Below are positions 8,553 to 17,193 of a stretch of DNA of 64,000 nucleotides, piece by piece. A program made the translations under genes and the position numbers. Source of the stretch: DATARH01 sp035648415 (lineage in GTDB: Bacteria; Pseudomonadota; Alphaproteobacteria; ATCC43930; CGMCC-115725); contig DASRLO010000035.1 of NCBI GenBank assembly GCA_035648415.1, forward strand, positions 5,766 to 69,765. The letters run 5' to 3'. Under the pieces are notes generated by a model that had not been told where the DNA came from, made no database searches, and saw only the letters and a list, made by a program, of their open reading frames with translations. Positions within the stretch are counted from its first letter, which is position 1. Every line of letters begins with the position of its first letter.

Positions 8553-9603
8553 AATTCACCGTCGTTTGCTCCAGGTCTTTCCCGAGGGAACGCCGCAGCG
8601 GACTTACTGTACTCGCGAGATGGCGGCGCGCGCAGTCTTCGTCATGCTTTACATCGGCGCGGTGGAAGGCAGCGGCACGTGGATGACGCCAAAGCATGTT
8701 TATCGGATGGGAGTTGCTCAGTCCCTTCGGGCGCGCCGATGCCGACCGCCGTGCTTATATTGCCGCGGTCGAAAGGCGCGGCTCGCAGACGCCGGCCGAT
8801 CGCTGGTTTCAAGACAACACGCGCGAACCGATTCGGGATGAAACGTTGCGGGACGGTCTCGTGCAGATGGGAGCCGTCGTCACGCGCGCCGGCGTCGCGA
8901 CGACCTCTTCAAAGGGTCGCTACGCCTTGCAGACCGCGTTTGCTTCGCTATTCGACCCAATGCTGGAAGGCGAAACGCTGAATGCGGCCATCCAGTCATG
9001 GCAGGAGCGGTTTCTCTCGGCAGGTGCGCTCGCGCGGGTTCGACTCCAGCAACGATCGGCCACAGCTGCGCAGACGCGCGTTTTGGTCACGCTGCCCAAC
9101 GGCGAGACGCGGCAGATGGAGGCCGGACCTTCGTCGGTCATCACCAAGGCGGTTGTCGAGATTTTCGCACCTCGGTTCCTGCGCGACGCCGCCGTGCTGT
9201 GGGTTTCCGAGAGCGGCAACAAGATCATCCAACGCGACGATGAACTCGCTCAGGCTCTCGGTCTCAAGATCGAAGCCGACAGGCTGCTGCCGGACACTAT
9301 CCTTGTCGACCTGGGTCCGGCCGAGCCACTTGTTGTCTTTGTTGAGGCGGTCGCGACGGCTGGTGAGATGACCGAGGCGCGGCGCTCGTCCTTTCTCGGA
9401 CTGATGACCTCGGCGGGCTTCAAGCCAACTCAGGTCGCGTTCGTTACCGCCTTCACCGACCGTAACGCGGCGGCTTTCAAGCGCGCTGTTTCCAACCTCG
9501 CCTGGGGTTCCTTCGCCTGGTGTCTCAGTGAGCTGAGCATCTGATGGCGTTTGACGGCACCACGGCCGGCGGCACGCGGCTGCTCAGCGACTTCACCAGC
9601 TGA
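8524..9603 (+). pseudogene. BsuBI/PstI-type restriction endonuclease, two frameshifts
   Basis: The coding sense runs through three segments. Segment one (from ATG 8524, overlapping the methylase end by 29 nt) reads EIHRRLLQVFPEGTPQ and TPKHVYRM. The frame then shifts by +1 somewhere in 8705-8740. Segment two reads DADRRAYIAAVERRG, NTREPIRDETLRDGL and the nuclease core (SESGNKIIQRDDELA, LPDTILVDLG, VFVEAVATAGEMTEARR). At 9533-9535 the frame shifts back by -1; without this, translation stops at 9544. Segment three continues EHLMAFDGTTAGGTRLL to a TGA at 9601. The catalytic region (PD...E) is present. As written, the gene yields a 105-aa fragment and possibly a 282-aa fragment from 8696, so it is probably inactive unless the shifts are sequence errors. 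Confidence 0.85.
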
Positions 9604-9621
9604 CGGCGGCGGTCTGCCTGC

Positions 9622-10581
9622 TCATCCCAAACACCAGGCGAGGATGCCCTTCTGCACGTGGAGGCGGTTTTCCGCTTCGTCCCAGACGACCGATTGCGGG
9701 CCGTCGATGACCGCGGCGGTGACCTCCTCGCCGCGATGCACCGGCAGGCAGTGCATGAAGATCGCGTCGGGCTTGGCTTCGGCCATCAGGCGGTCGTTGA
9801 CCTGATACGGCATCAGCAGGTTGTGCCGGTTGACGCTGGCCTCGGCCCCCATCGACACCCAGGTGTCGGTGACGACGCAATCGGCGCCGGCGACCGCGTC
9901 CTCCGGCCGCGTCGTCAGGGTGACGCGGCCGCCTTCGCGGCGCGCCCAGTCGAGGACCGCCGGGTCGGGCGGCAGCTGTTCGGGGCAGGCGAGGCGGAGT
10001 TCGAAGCCGAAGCGCACCGCGCCGTGAATCCAGCTGGCGGCGACATTGTTGCCGTCGCCGCTCCACGCTACGACCGCGTCGGCGAGCGGCCCCTTTTTTT
10101 CCTGCAGGGTCATGACGTCGGCCATGATCTGGCACGGGTGCGAGGAGTCGGTGAGGCCGTTGATCACCGGCACGGTCGCATAGCGCGCGAGGTCCGCGAG
10201 CTTCTGCGCGTGATTGGTGCGGATCATGATCGCGTCGACATAGCGCGACAGCACGCGGGCGGTGTCGGCGACCGTCTCGCCGCGCCCGAGCTGGCTGTCG
10301 GCGGTGCCGAGGATGATGGTGTCGCCGCCCAATTGGCGCATCGCAACCTCGAACGACACGCGGGTGCGGGTCGACGGCTTCTCGAAGATCATCGCCAGGG
10401 TCTTGCCTGCGAGCGGCCGGTCGGCGCGGCCGTTCTTGTAGGCGATCCCAAGGTCGAGGATGCCCTTGAGCTCCGGCGTCGCGAACCGGTCGAGGTCGAG
10501 AAAGTGGCGCGGCGGCGAGGTTTCCTCGCCGCCAACCAGTGTCGCTCCCGCGAGCGCAGCCCGCGGTGCGACGGCTCTCAT
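9622..10581 (-). CDS. argF: Ornithine carbamoyltransferase
   Basis: Arginine biosynthesis: converts carbamoyl phosphate and ornithine to citrulline. The 319-aa product carries the carbamoyl-phosphate loop STRTRVSFE, HPCQIMAD and the ornithine site HCLPVHRGEEV. The start at 10581 is chosen because its ATG overlaps the argD stop codon (ATGA), typical of translational coupling; an ATG four codons earlier is possible. It ends 18 nt from the convergent end of the endonuclease pseudogene. hslO, which commonly follows argF in alphaproteobacteria, is now 3.6 kb further on. Confidence 0.97.
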   Translation of the reverse strand: MRAVAPRAALAGATLVGGEETSPPRHFLDLDRFATPELKGILDLGIAYKNGRADRPLAGKTLAMIFEKPSTRTRVSFEVAMRQLGGDTIILGTADSQLGRGETVADTARVLSRYVDAIMIRTNHAQKLADLARYATVPVINGLTDSSHPCQIMADVMTLQEKKGPLADAVVAWSGDGNNVAASWIHGAVRFGFELRLACPEQLPPDPAVLDWARREGGRVTLTTRPEDAVAGADCVVTDTWVSMGAEASVNRHNLLMPYQVNDRLMAEAKPDAIFMHCLPVHRGEEVTAAVIDGPQSVVWDEAENRLHVQKGILAWCLG

Positions 10582-11753
10582 GGCGCGGGCCATTCGCTCG
10601 CCACCTTGCCGAGAATGCCGACGGCCTCGTCGATCTCCCGCTCGCCGGCGATCAGCGGCGGCAGGATGCGCAGCACGTTGTCGCCCGCGGTCAGCACCAG
10701 GAGGCCCTTCTCGCGCGCCTTGGCGACGATGTCGCCGGCGGTGACGACGCATTTGATCCCGAGCAGCATCCCCGAGCCGCGGACGCTCTCGAACAGTTTC
10801 GGGTATTGCCGGGCCAGCGCTTCGAGTTTGCCCCGAAGGTACTTCGCCGCGTCGTTGACCTTGTCGAAGAACCCGGGCGCCAGCATCACGTCGAGCACCG
10901 CGTTGCCGGCCGCGACCGACATCGGGTTGCCGCCGAAGGTCGAGCCGTGCGACCCCGGCACCATGCCGACCGCCGCCTTCTCGGTCGCCAGGCAGGCGCC
11001 GATCGGCAGGCCGTTCCCCAGCGCCTTGGCGATCGCCATGATGTCGGGCGCGACGCCGGTCCATTGATGGGCGAAGAGCTTGCCAGTGCGGCCCATGCCG
11101 CATTGCACCTCGTCATAGATCAGCAGCAGGCCGTATTCGTCGCAGACCTCGCGCAGCCCCTTCAGGTAATCGGCCGAGGGCGCGCGCACCCCGCCTTCAC
11201 CCTGCACCGGCTCGACGATGATAGCCGCGGTCTCGGGCGTTACCGCGGCGCGCATCTCGTTGAGGTTGTTCCAGGCGACGTGGTCGAAGCCGTCCATCAC
11301 TGGGCCGAACCCCTTGAGGTAGGCCTCGGCGCCGGCGGCGGCGAGGGTCGCGAAGCTGCGGCCGTGAAACGAGCCGTTGCAGCCGATGATCCGGTACTTC
11401 TCGGGGTGGCCGGTCTCGCTCTGGTATTTGCGCGCGACTTTCAGCGACAATTCGCACGCCTCGGCGCCCGAATTGTTGAAGAACACGGTGTCGGCGAAGC
11501 TGTTGGCGACCAGCCGCTCGGCGAGACGCTCCTGGCCCGGAATGCGGAACAGGTTCGAGGAATGCCACAGCTGCCCCGCCTGCTTGTTGATCGCCTCGAT
11601 CACATGCGGGTGGCAATGCCCGAGCGAGGTGACGGCGATGCCGCTGGTGAAGTCGAGAAACCTGCGCCCGTCGGTGGCGTAAAGGTAGCAGCCTTCGCCC
11701 CGTTCAACGGCGACGTCCCACCGACCGTAGGTCGGCATCACGGGTGTAATCAC
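10578..11753 (-). CDS. argD: Acetylornithine / succinyldiaminopimelate aminotransferase
   Basis: PLP-dependent class III aminotransferase, 391 aa, acting in arginine synthesis and often also on the diaminopimelate-lysine branch (dapD and dapE are elsewhere in this window). Family features include GSFHGRSFATLAA, YDEVQCGMGRTG (PLP-ring Asp) and the PLP-binding Lys in IMAIAKALGNGLPIG. The length is normal. It is the first gene of the argD-argF pair and overlaps argF by 4 nt. The 285 nt between it and the transporter operon hold no recognisable gene and may contain the promoter. Confidence 0.96.
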   Translation of the reverse strand: MITPVMPTYGRWDVAVERGEGCYLYATDGRRFLDFTSGIAVTSLGHCHPHVIEAINKQAGQLWHSSNLFRIPGQERLAERLVANSFADTVFFNNSGAEACELSLKVARKYQSETGHPEKYRIIGCNGSFHGRSFATLAAAGAEAYLKGFGPVMDGFDHVAWNNLNEMRAAVTPETAAIIVEPVQGEGGVRAPSADYLKGLREVCDEYGLLLIYDEVQCGMGRTGKLFAHQWTGVAPDIMAIAKALGNGLPIGACLATEKAAVGMVPGSHGSTFGGNPMSVAAGNAVLDVMLAPGFFDKVNDAAKYLRGKLEALARQYPKLFESVRGSGMLLGIKCVVTAGDIVAKAREKGLLVLTAGDNVLRILPPLIAGEREIDEAVGILGKVASEWPAP

Positions 11754-12038
11754 GGAAAGTCTCCTGTGCGATGGAGTGGCGGAAAGGATCGGCGACAGAC
11801 GAGGTTATCGTCGTCGTCGCCTGTCCGCGGGCGCGATCCGCCGCATCGATTGAGGCCCGTCCGGATCGCGCATCATCGCCGCTCTCCTCGCCTTGGCCGG
11901 CCGGCTAGCGCAGCCCGGCCGCCGAGCAGGAAAGCGGCGGAGTATGAGGACGGTGGATAACTCTGTCAATTGAGTGGGAAGCCGCCGACCGTGGGCGGCA
12001 GAGCGTCGATGACGAGCCTACGCCGGTTTGTTGGCGTC

Positions 12039-12884
12039 TTACTTGACTGCGCCCCCCGTAATGCCGGCGATGAAGCGGTCGAGAAACAGATTGTAGGCGA
12101 CCGCCACCGGGATCGCCGCTATCAGCGCGCCGGCCATCAACTCGCCCCAGAAATAGATGTCGCCGCGCACCAGATCGGTCGCGACACCGAGGGTGATCGT
12201 CTTTTGCGACGACGACGAGATGAAGGTCAGCGCGTAGACGAATTCCTGCAAGGTCAGGGTAAAGGTGAAAATCACCACGGTCAGCAGCGCCGGTATCGAC
12301 ACCGGGATCACCATCTTGATAAAGGCGCCGAAGATGCTGCACCCGTCGACGATCGCCGCCTCCTCGATCTCGCGCGGCACCGCCTTGAAGAACCCCATCA
12401 GCAGCCAGGTGCAGAACGGAATCGTAAAGGTCGGGTAGACCAATACCAGCGACCACAGCGAATCCTGCAACCCGATCACGCTGATCACTCGCGACAGCGG
12501 CAGGAACAACAGGGTCGGCGGCACCAGATAGGTCAGGAAGATGCCGATCCCGACCGTCTCACCCTTGCGCCCGCTCATTCGCGCCAGCGCGTATCCGGTC
12601 GGCACCGCGGTGACCATGGTGATGGCGACGACGCAGACCCCGATCAAGAACGAGTTCCACAGCCAGCGCGCGAACAGCGTCTGCTGGAACAGATACTTGA
12701 TGTGTTCGAGCGTGGGCGCGTCGTTGAACCAGAACGGGACGTTGCTGAGGTCGTAGAGGTCGCTGTTGGTCTTGAACGCGGTGATAGCCATCCAATAAAA
12801 CGGAAACGCCGCCAGGATCACGAAGAACGCGACGGCGGCATAAAACCCGCCCGTACGGACGGCGTTGGCGAGCGGGCGCGGCAT
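12039..12884 (-). CDS. Carbohydrate ABC transporter permease (MalG-like)
   Basis: Inner-membrane permease of 281 aa with about six membrane segments (AVAFFVILAAFPFYWMAI at the N-terminus). It has the EAA loop that docks on the ATPase: EIEEAAIVDGCSIFGAFIK. The MalG/UgpE type pairs with the MalF type encoded 1 nt upstream. It is the last gene of an operon of binding protein, ATPase and two permeases. The family usually imports sugars, oligosaccharides, polyols or glycerol-3-phosphate; the substrate here is unknown. Confidence 0.93.
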   Translation of the reverse strand: MPRPLANAVRTGGFYAAVAFFVILAAFPFYWMAITAFKTNSDLYDLSNVPFWFNDAPTLEHIKYLFQQTLFARWLWNSFLIGVCVVAITMVTAVPTGYALARMSGRKGETVGIGIFLTYLVPPTLLFLPLSRVISVIGLQDSLWSLVLVYPTFTIPFCTWLLMGFFKAVPREIEEAAIVDGCSIFGAFIKMVIPVSIPALLTVVIFTFTLTLQEFVYALTFISSSSQKTITLGVATDLVRGDIYFWGELMAGALIAAIPVAVAYNLFLDRFIAGITGGAVK

Positions 12885-12885
12885 C

Positions 12886-13815
12886 TCAGATCTCCCGCCG
12901 CCGGATAAAGCGCAGCATCAGAACCACCATGACGAACAGCACTGGCAGCATCACGAGCGAGATCGCCGCGCCGTGCGAAACGTCGCCGGACAGGATGCCG
13001 ACCTGGAAACCCTCGAAACCCAATACCGAGGTAGCGTTGACCGGCCCGCCCATGGTCAATAGGTAGACGATTGACAGATCGGTGAAGGTGAAAACCGTCC
13101 CGAAAATCAAGCCGACCACGACGATCGGCGCAATCATCGGCACGATAATCTGATAATTGCGACGCCAGAAGCCGGCGCCGTCGACGGTCGCCGCGTCGAT
13201 CACGTCCTGCGGCACCGAGGTGATCCCGGCGAGGAAAATGACGATCGCGAACGGAAAGAACCGCCAGGCGTTGACGACGACCACGCAAAGCATCGCCAAA
13301 TGCGGATCGCCAAGCCAATTCGGCGCCTCCGAGCGGGTAATAAAGCCGAGCGCGATCAGCGTCCAGTTGATCACGCTGTAGAGCGAATCGAACATCCACT
13401 CCCAGGCGACGGTGGCGATCGCGATCGGCACCGCCCACGGCAGGATGATCAGCGCCCGTACGATCTTGCGCCCCGGGAACGGGCGCAGCAGCACCAGCGC
13501 GCCGAACTTGCCGAGCACGAGGCCGAGAATCTGCGACCCGAAGGTAAAGATGAACGTGTTGACCAGCGTCTGACGGAATACGTCATCGTGAAATATCTGG
13601 ATGAAATTCCGCAGCCCGACGAAACTATAGTCCTGGCTATAGATCGTGTAGTTGCTGACCGAATAATAGACCGCCAGACACAGCGGCACCCCGACCAGCG
13701 CGAGGACATACAGGACCGCGGGCGACACGAAAAGCGGGCCGAGCACCTTGGGCCGATCGAGGATGAACTCGAACGGGGAGCGTCGCTTGGTGAATCGTTC
13801 GGCGATGGCAACCAT
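12886..13815 (-). CDS. Carbohydrate ABC transporter permease (MalF/UgpA-like)
   Basis: Inner-membrane permease of 309 aa with six predicted membrane segments, the first around VSPAVLYVLALVGVPLCLAV. The ATPase-docking EAA loop reads DVIDAATVDGAGFWRRNYQ. It lies between the ATPase gene (14 nt gap) and the second permease (1 nt gap), so the three are translated from one message. It forms the channel with its MalG-like partner. Confidence 0.93.
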   Translation of the reverse strand: MVAIAERFTKRRSPFEFILDRPKVLGPLFVSPAVLYVLALVGVPLCLAVYYSVSNYTIYSQDYSFVGLRNFIQIFHDDVFRQTLVNTFIFTFGSQILGLVLGKFGALVLLRPFPGRKIVRALIILPWAVPIAIATVAWEWMFDSLYSVINWTLIALGFITRSEAPNWLGDPHLAMLCVVVVNAWRFFPFAIVIFLAGITSVPQDVIDAATVDGAGFWRRNYQIIVPMIAPIVVVGLIFGTVFTFTDLSIVYLLTMGGPVNATSVLGFEGFQVGILSGDVSHGAAISLVMLPVLFVMVVLMLRFIRRREI

Positions 13816-13829
13816 GGGATCGGCTCGCT

Positions 13830-14855
13830 CTAATGGCGGCTGGCGCGCTTGCCGTCCTTGTCGAAATAACGAAGCGCGGCATTGCGGACAGCGTAGGGGT
13901 GGTATTCGCCGGGCCGGATGTTTCCCGACGCCACATGCGCCGGCGGCAATTTGGCGGTGATTTCGGTGGCCGATTCGAGGCCGTCGAGCGTGCCGTAGAC
14001 GATGCGCTCGGAACCGAGGTATTCGGAGCGGTCGACGCGGAACGAGAAATCGGTGACGTCGTCGCCCTCGACCATCTCCTTGGGCAGGAAGTTCTCCGGG
14101 CGGAAGCCGAGATGCCCGCCGTCACAGGTGACGAGGTTCATCGGCGGGGTGCCGACAAAGGTGGCGACAAAGCGGTCGGCGGGATCGTCATAGATCGCGG
14201 TGGGGGTGCCAACCTGACGCACCTGGCCGTGATCGATCACCGCGATGCGATCGCCCATGCCCATCGCCTCGACCTGATCGTGCGTCACGTAGATCGTCGT
14301 GATCCCGACCCGCTGCTGGAACTGCTTGATCTCGTTGCGTGCGGAAGCGCGCAATTTGGCGTCCAGGTTGGACAGCGGTTCGTCGAGCAAGAGTACCGTC
14401 GGCTCGCGCACCAGCGCGCGGGCCAGGGCGACGCGCTGACGTTCGCCGCCCGAAAGCTGGCGCGGCCGGCGGTCCAGCAGATGCTCGATGCCGAGCAGCT
14501 CCGACGCCCACGCGACCTTGGTGTTGATGTCGGCGGAAGGGACGCGCTGCGTGCGCAGCGGAAAGGCAATGTTCTTGCGCACCGTGTAATGCGGATAGAG
14601 CCCGTAACTCTGGAACATCATCGCGACGCCACGGGCGCGCGGCGGCAAGTCGTTGACAACGGTATTGCCGATCACGACGTCGCCGCCGGTCTGCTGTTCA
14701 AGTCCGCAGATGATCCGCAGGAATGTCGTCTTGCCGCAGCCCGACGGTCCCAGCAGCACCATGAACTCGCCATCGGGGACCGACAGGCTGATGCCGTTGA
14801 CGGCGGTGACGCCATCAAATTTTTTGACGATATCGCTGGTAAGCACCGCAGCCAT
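13830..14855 (-). CDS. ABC transporter ATP-binding protein (MalK/UgpC-like)
   Basis: Cytoplasmic ATPase of the sugar importer, 341 aa. Motifs: Walker A GPSGCGKTT, Q-loop QSYGLYPH, signature LSGGERQRVALARAL, Walker B VLLLDEP and switch His in VTHDQVEAMGMGD. A C-terminal TOBE/OB region follows, with HLGFRPENF. The ATG at 14855 is preferred because GAGGAA lies 6 nt upstream; a TTG one codon earlier is possible. It is separated from the binding-protein gene by 151 nt containing a strong hairpin. Confidence 0.95.
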   Translation of the reverse strand: MAAVLTSDIVKKFDGVTAVNGISLSVPDGEFMVLLGPSGCGKTTFLRIICGLEQQTGGDVVIGNTVVNDLPPRARGVAMMFQSYGLYPHYTVRKNIAFPLRTQRVPSADINTKVAWASELLGIEHLLDRRPRQLSGGERQRVALARALVREPTVLLLDEPLSNLDAKLRASARNEIKQFQQRVGITTIYVTHDQVEAMGMGDRIAVIDHGQVRQVGTPTAIYDDPADRFVATFVGTPPMNLVTCDGGHLGFRPENFLPKEMVEGDDVTDFSFRVDRSEYLGSERIVYGTLDGLESATEITAKLPPAHVASGNIRPGEYHPYAVRNAALRYFDKDGKRASRH

Positions 14856-14968
14856 CAAAATTCCTCGCTCTTGAAGCGCAACCGACCCCCACCCTGGAGC
14901 GGGCGGGGCTAATATCGTGCGAACGGCCTCGGCGTGGATCTTCCGCCTACCTGCCGCGCTAGGTGGCT

Positions 14969-14995
14969 CCGGGCCGCGGCAAAGCCGCGGCCCGG
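14969..14995 (-). terminator. 12-bp perfect hairpin between binding-protein and ATPase genes
   Basis: An exact inverted repeat of 12 bp (arms 14969-14980 and 14984-14995, 3-nt loop) lies 12 nt past the stop of the substrate-binding protein. There is no clean U-run, so it is more likely an mRNA-stabilising or partly terminating structure than a full terminator. Such hairpins often let the binding protein be made in excess over the membrane parts. Confidence 0.7.
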
Positions 14996-15006
14996 CCGGG
15001 CTTTAC

Positions 15007-16356
15007 TCAGGCGGTCTGCCACTTCTTGAAGATCGCCTCGCACTGTCCCGCGGCCCACTTCACCGAGTCCTCGGCGCTCATCGCGCCGGTGGCGGCCTTG
15101 GTCATCATGTCGTTGATAACAAACTGATTGTAGATCTCGTCGGTCGCCGGCCAAGCGGGGCCGGGATAGCCGGCGACCGCCGTCCACTTGTCCGAATCTT
15201 GCAGGACCGCAAGTTTGTCGGACGGGTGCGAGGTCGGGTCGTTCGACAGGATCGGCATCGGCTTTGGCACGATCTTCGAGAAGATCGGCATGTTGTACCC
15301 GGTACTGGCCTTGAACGCATCGCCCCAGTTGGCGGCGTAGTAGCGCAGGAACTCCTTGGCCGTATCGGCGCTTTTGGAGAAGTTCCAGATGCCGTAACAG
15401 TTCGAGGCGCCGCCGGAAATGCTGCGGACCGATCCCTTCGGCGGCGGCAAAAACGCTATGTTGTCGGCCAGCTTTGGGTTGATTTGCTGCGCCGTGCGGT
15501 ACGCCGAGATCGGGTTCAGAATGTAGCAGGCGACACCCGAGTCGATGTACTTGTTATTGCTCGAATCGTCCCACGACAACACGTCGCCGGTCATCGCTTC
15601 TTTGTAGAGCGCGGCGACGTATTTGACGGATTCCACCGTCTCCTTGCTGTCCAGCACGATTTTCTTGCCGGTTTCGTCCTGGATCGAGGCACCGTTCGAC
15701 CACAGCAGCCCCCGCCACGACAGGCTCGGGTCGTTGCTGTGAGCGAGCGATATGCCGACCGGGTGCCCCTTGGCCTTCAATTTGGCGCCGCCGACGCGCA
15801 AATTGTCCCAAGTGTCCGGCTTCATCCCGATTTCGTCCCACAAATCCTTGCGGTACTGACCGGGGAGATTGATATAGTAATCCGGAAACGCAGACCAGGT
15901 TTTGTCGTCCTGATTGAAGGCGATCTGGCGCCCAATCGTGCTGACCTCGCCGTATTTCTTTTCGAGTTCTCCGACCAGATCGGTCAGGTTGAGCAGGAAT
16001 TTGCGGTAGAGATGCGCACCGCCGGCGCCGTTCCACATGAAGAGGTCGTGCCCAGACTTCGCGGAAGCCTCCGCAGCGGCGCGGGCAGCGATGTTCTGCT
16101 CGGGGATGTGGTCAACGGTAACCGCGATGTTGTTCTTCTTTCCCCAATCCTGGGCGAACTGGTCGAACCATTTGTCGAACGCGGGAACGAAATGGCTCCA
16201 CTGCAGGATCGACAGCGCCTTGTCGGCGGCCAGCGCACGGGAGATAAACGGACGCGACAGTCCCGGTACGACGCTGGCCGACAATCCGGCCCCGGCGCTC
16301 GTCAATAGCCGCCGTCTCGTCAATGGATTAAAAATGCGTGGCGCTCCCGATGACAT
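15007..16356 (-). CDS. Extracellular sugar-binding protein of ABC importer, Tat-type signal
   Basis: Solute-binding protein (cluster B, MalE/UgpB type), 449 aa. The start at 16356 has an excellent ribosome site (GGGAGG, 6 nt upstream). The N-terminus carries a twin-arginine signal (LTRRRLLTSAGAGLSASVV), suggesting export in folded form, and mature protein probably begins after RALA-AD. It continues with the family's type of sequence (ILQWSHFVPAFDKWFDQFA; GHDLFMWNGAG). It is the first gene of the four-gene transporter operon and sets its substrate, which cannot be told from the sequence. The upstream 500 nt have no gene. Confidence 0.93.
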   Translation of the reverse strand: MSSGAPRIFNPLTRRRLLTSAGAGLSASVVPGLSRPFISRALAADKALSILQWSHFVPAFDKWFDQFAQDWGKKNNIAVTVDHIPEQNIAARAAAEASAKSGHDLFMWNGAGGAHLYRKFLLNLTDLVGELEKKYGEVSTIGRQIAFNQDDKTWSAFPDYYINLPGQYRKDLWDEIGMKPDTWDNLRVGGAKLKAKGHPVGISLAHSNDPSLSWRGLLWSNGASIQDETGKKIVLDSKETVESVKYVAALYKEAMTGDVLSWDDSSNNKYIDSGVACYILNPISAYRTAQQINPKLADNIAFLPPPKGSVRSISGGASNCYGIWNFSKSADTAKEFLRYYAANWGDAFKASTGYNMPIFSKIVPKPMPILSNDPTSHPSDKLAVLQDSDKWTAVAGYPGPAWPATDEIYNQFVINDMMTKAATGAMSAEDSVKWAAGQCEAIFKKWQTA

Positions 16357-16879
16357 GTGTACCTCCCTTTGATTTATTCGCTCGCGCAGCGTCTTTTCGG
16401 CGCCGCTACCGCACCGTCGCTTCGAATGCACGATGCACCGCTAATATGCGTACCTGACTGAGACAGAGCAACGGGCCACGGGTCCCGAATAAGGGACAGT
16501 ACCGCTTGCCGATCGGGAATCCCGCCTCCCGATCAGACGGGCGATTGTTCCCTTGTGTTGGAGGACATCTTCCCGAGGGACGTGAACTATAGACGGAGAA
16601 ATGCCCGTGGTGGGTTTATTTATGGTTTATTTACAAGCATGTAGCGGCGAGCATGCCGCTTCGGAAGGGGCGTCTCCGGCGCGCCCCGCCAACATGCTGT
16701 ACTTCCTCGGGTTGTCGGCCAAAGATGACGCGGCAAATGGACGCATAAACCAGACCCCGGGGCCCGGGGCCGGTGTGGCGCTATAGGTCGCCTGCCAGGC
16801 TGCGCTGGCGGGCCGTGTCGGGAACGTTGCCGAGCCGGCGATTGTTCTTCTAAGCCGTTAGAGTAGCGAGGGCGCGGGC
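16357..16879. other. Gene-free stretch upstream of the sugar transporter operon
   Basis: About 520 nt without a convincing gene. It should hold the promoter of the binding-protein gene. A 61-codon frame at 16601-16786 has no recognisable features and atypical composition. A G/C-only run (ggggcccggggcc) lies near 16760. Confidence 0.5.
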
Positions 16880-17185
16880 ATGATCGTCAATCTGGCGCGG
16901 CGCGACGGGGACAATGTTGTGCTGGAACGCATCGAAGGCAATTTCCTGTTCGAGGGCGGCGAGGCGCAAGAGGGCGTGCTGGTGACTTTCGAGCATGCGG
17001 GAAGCGAGGTCACCGGACGGGTGATCAATGTCGCCCCGGCATCTTTCGTCGAAGGGCCCGACCCAGGGCCCGACGCGGGACCCGTCGTCGAGATCGAGCT
17101 GGTCGACGACTGCATGCAGGACAGGGGCGGCGAGATCGCGCGCGCCAACCTGCCGCCGGGCGACGATACCGACACCAATATCTGA
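16880..17185 (+). CDS. Small hypothetical protein, predicted beta-rich
   Basis: A 101-aa acidic protein I do not recognise. The N-terminal half alternates charged and hydrophobic residues as in a small beta-barrel (VVLERIEGNFLFEGG, EGVLVTFEHAGSEVTGRVI). The middle has a Pro/Asp/Gly segment (EGPDPGPDAGPVVEIEL). There is no signal peptide or membrane segment. Codon use resembles that of its neighbours, which favours a real gene. It converges with the MFS gene, 8 nt apart. Confidence 0.55.
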   Translation: MIVNLARRDGDNVVLERIEGNFLFEGGEAQEGVLVTFEHAGSEVTGRVINVAPASFVEGPDPGPDAGPVVEIELVDDCMQDRGGEIARANLPPGDDTDTNI

Positions 17186-17193
17186 AGCCGGCC

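Noticed and set aside
6062..9603. Prophage or integrative element
   Set aside because: DUF5681 alone suggested this, but there is no integrase, terminase, capsid gene, tRNA or attachment repeat nearby.
16601..16786. 61-codon frame upstream of the hypothetical gene
   Set aside because: No ribosome site, no conserved features and atypical composition.
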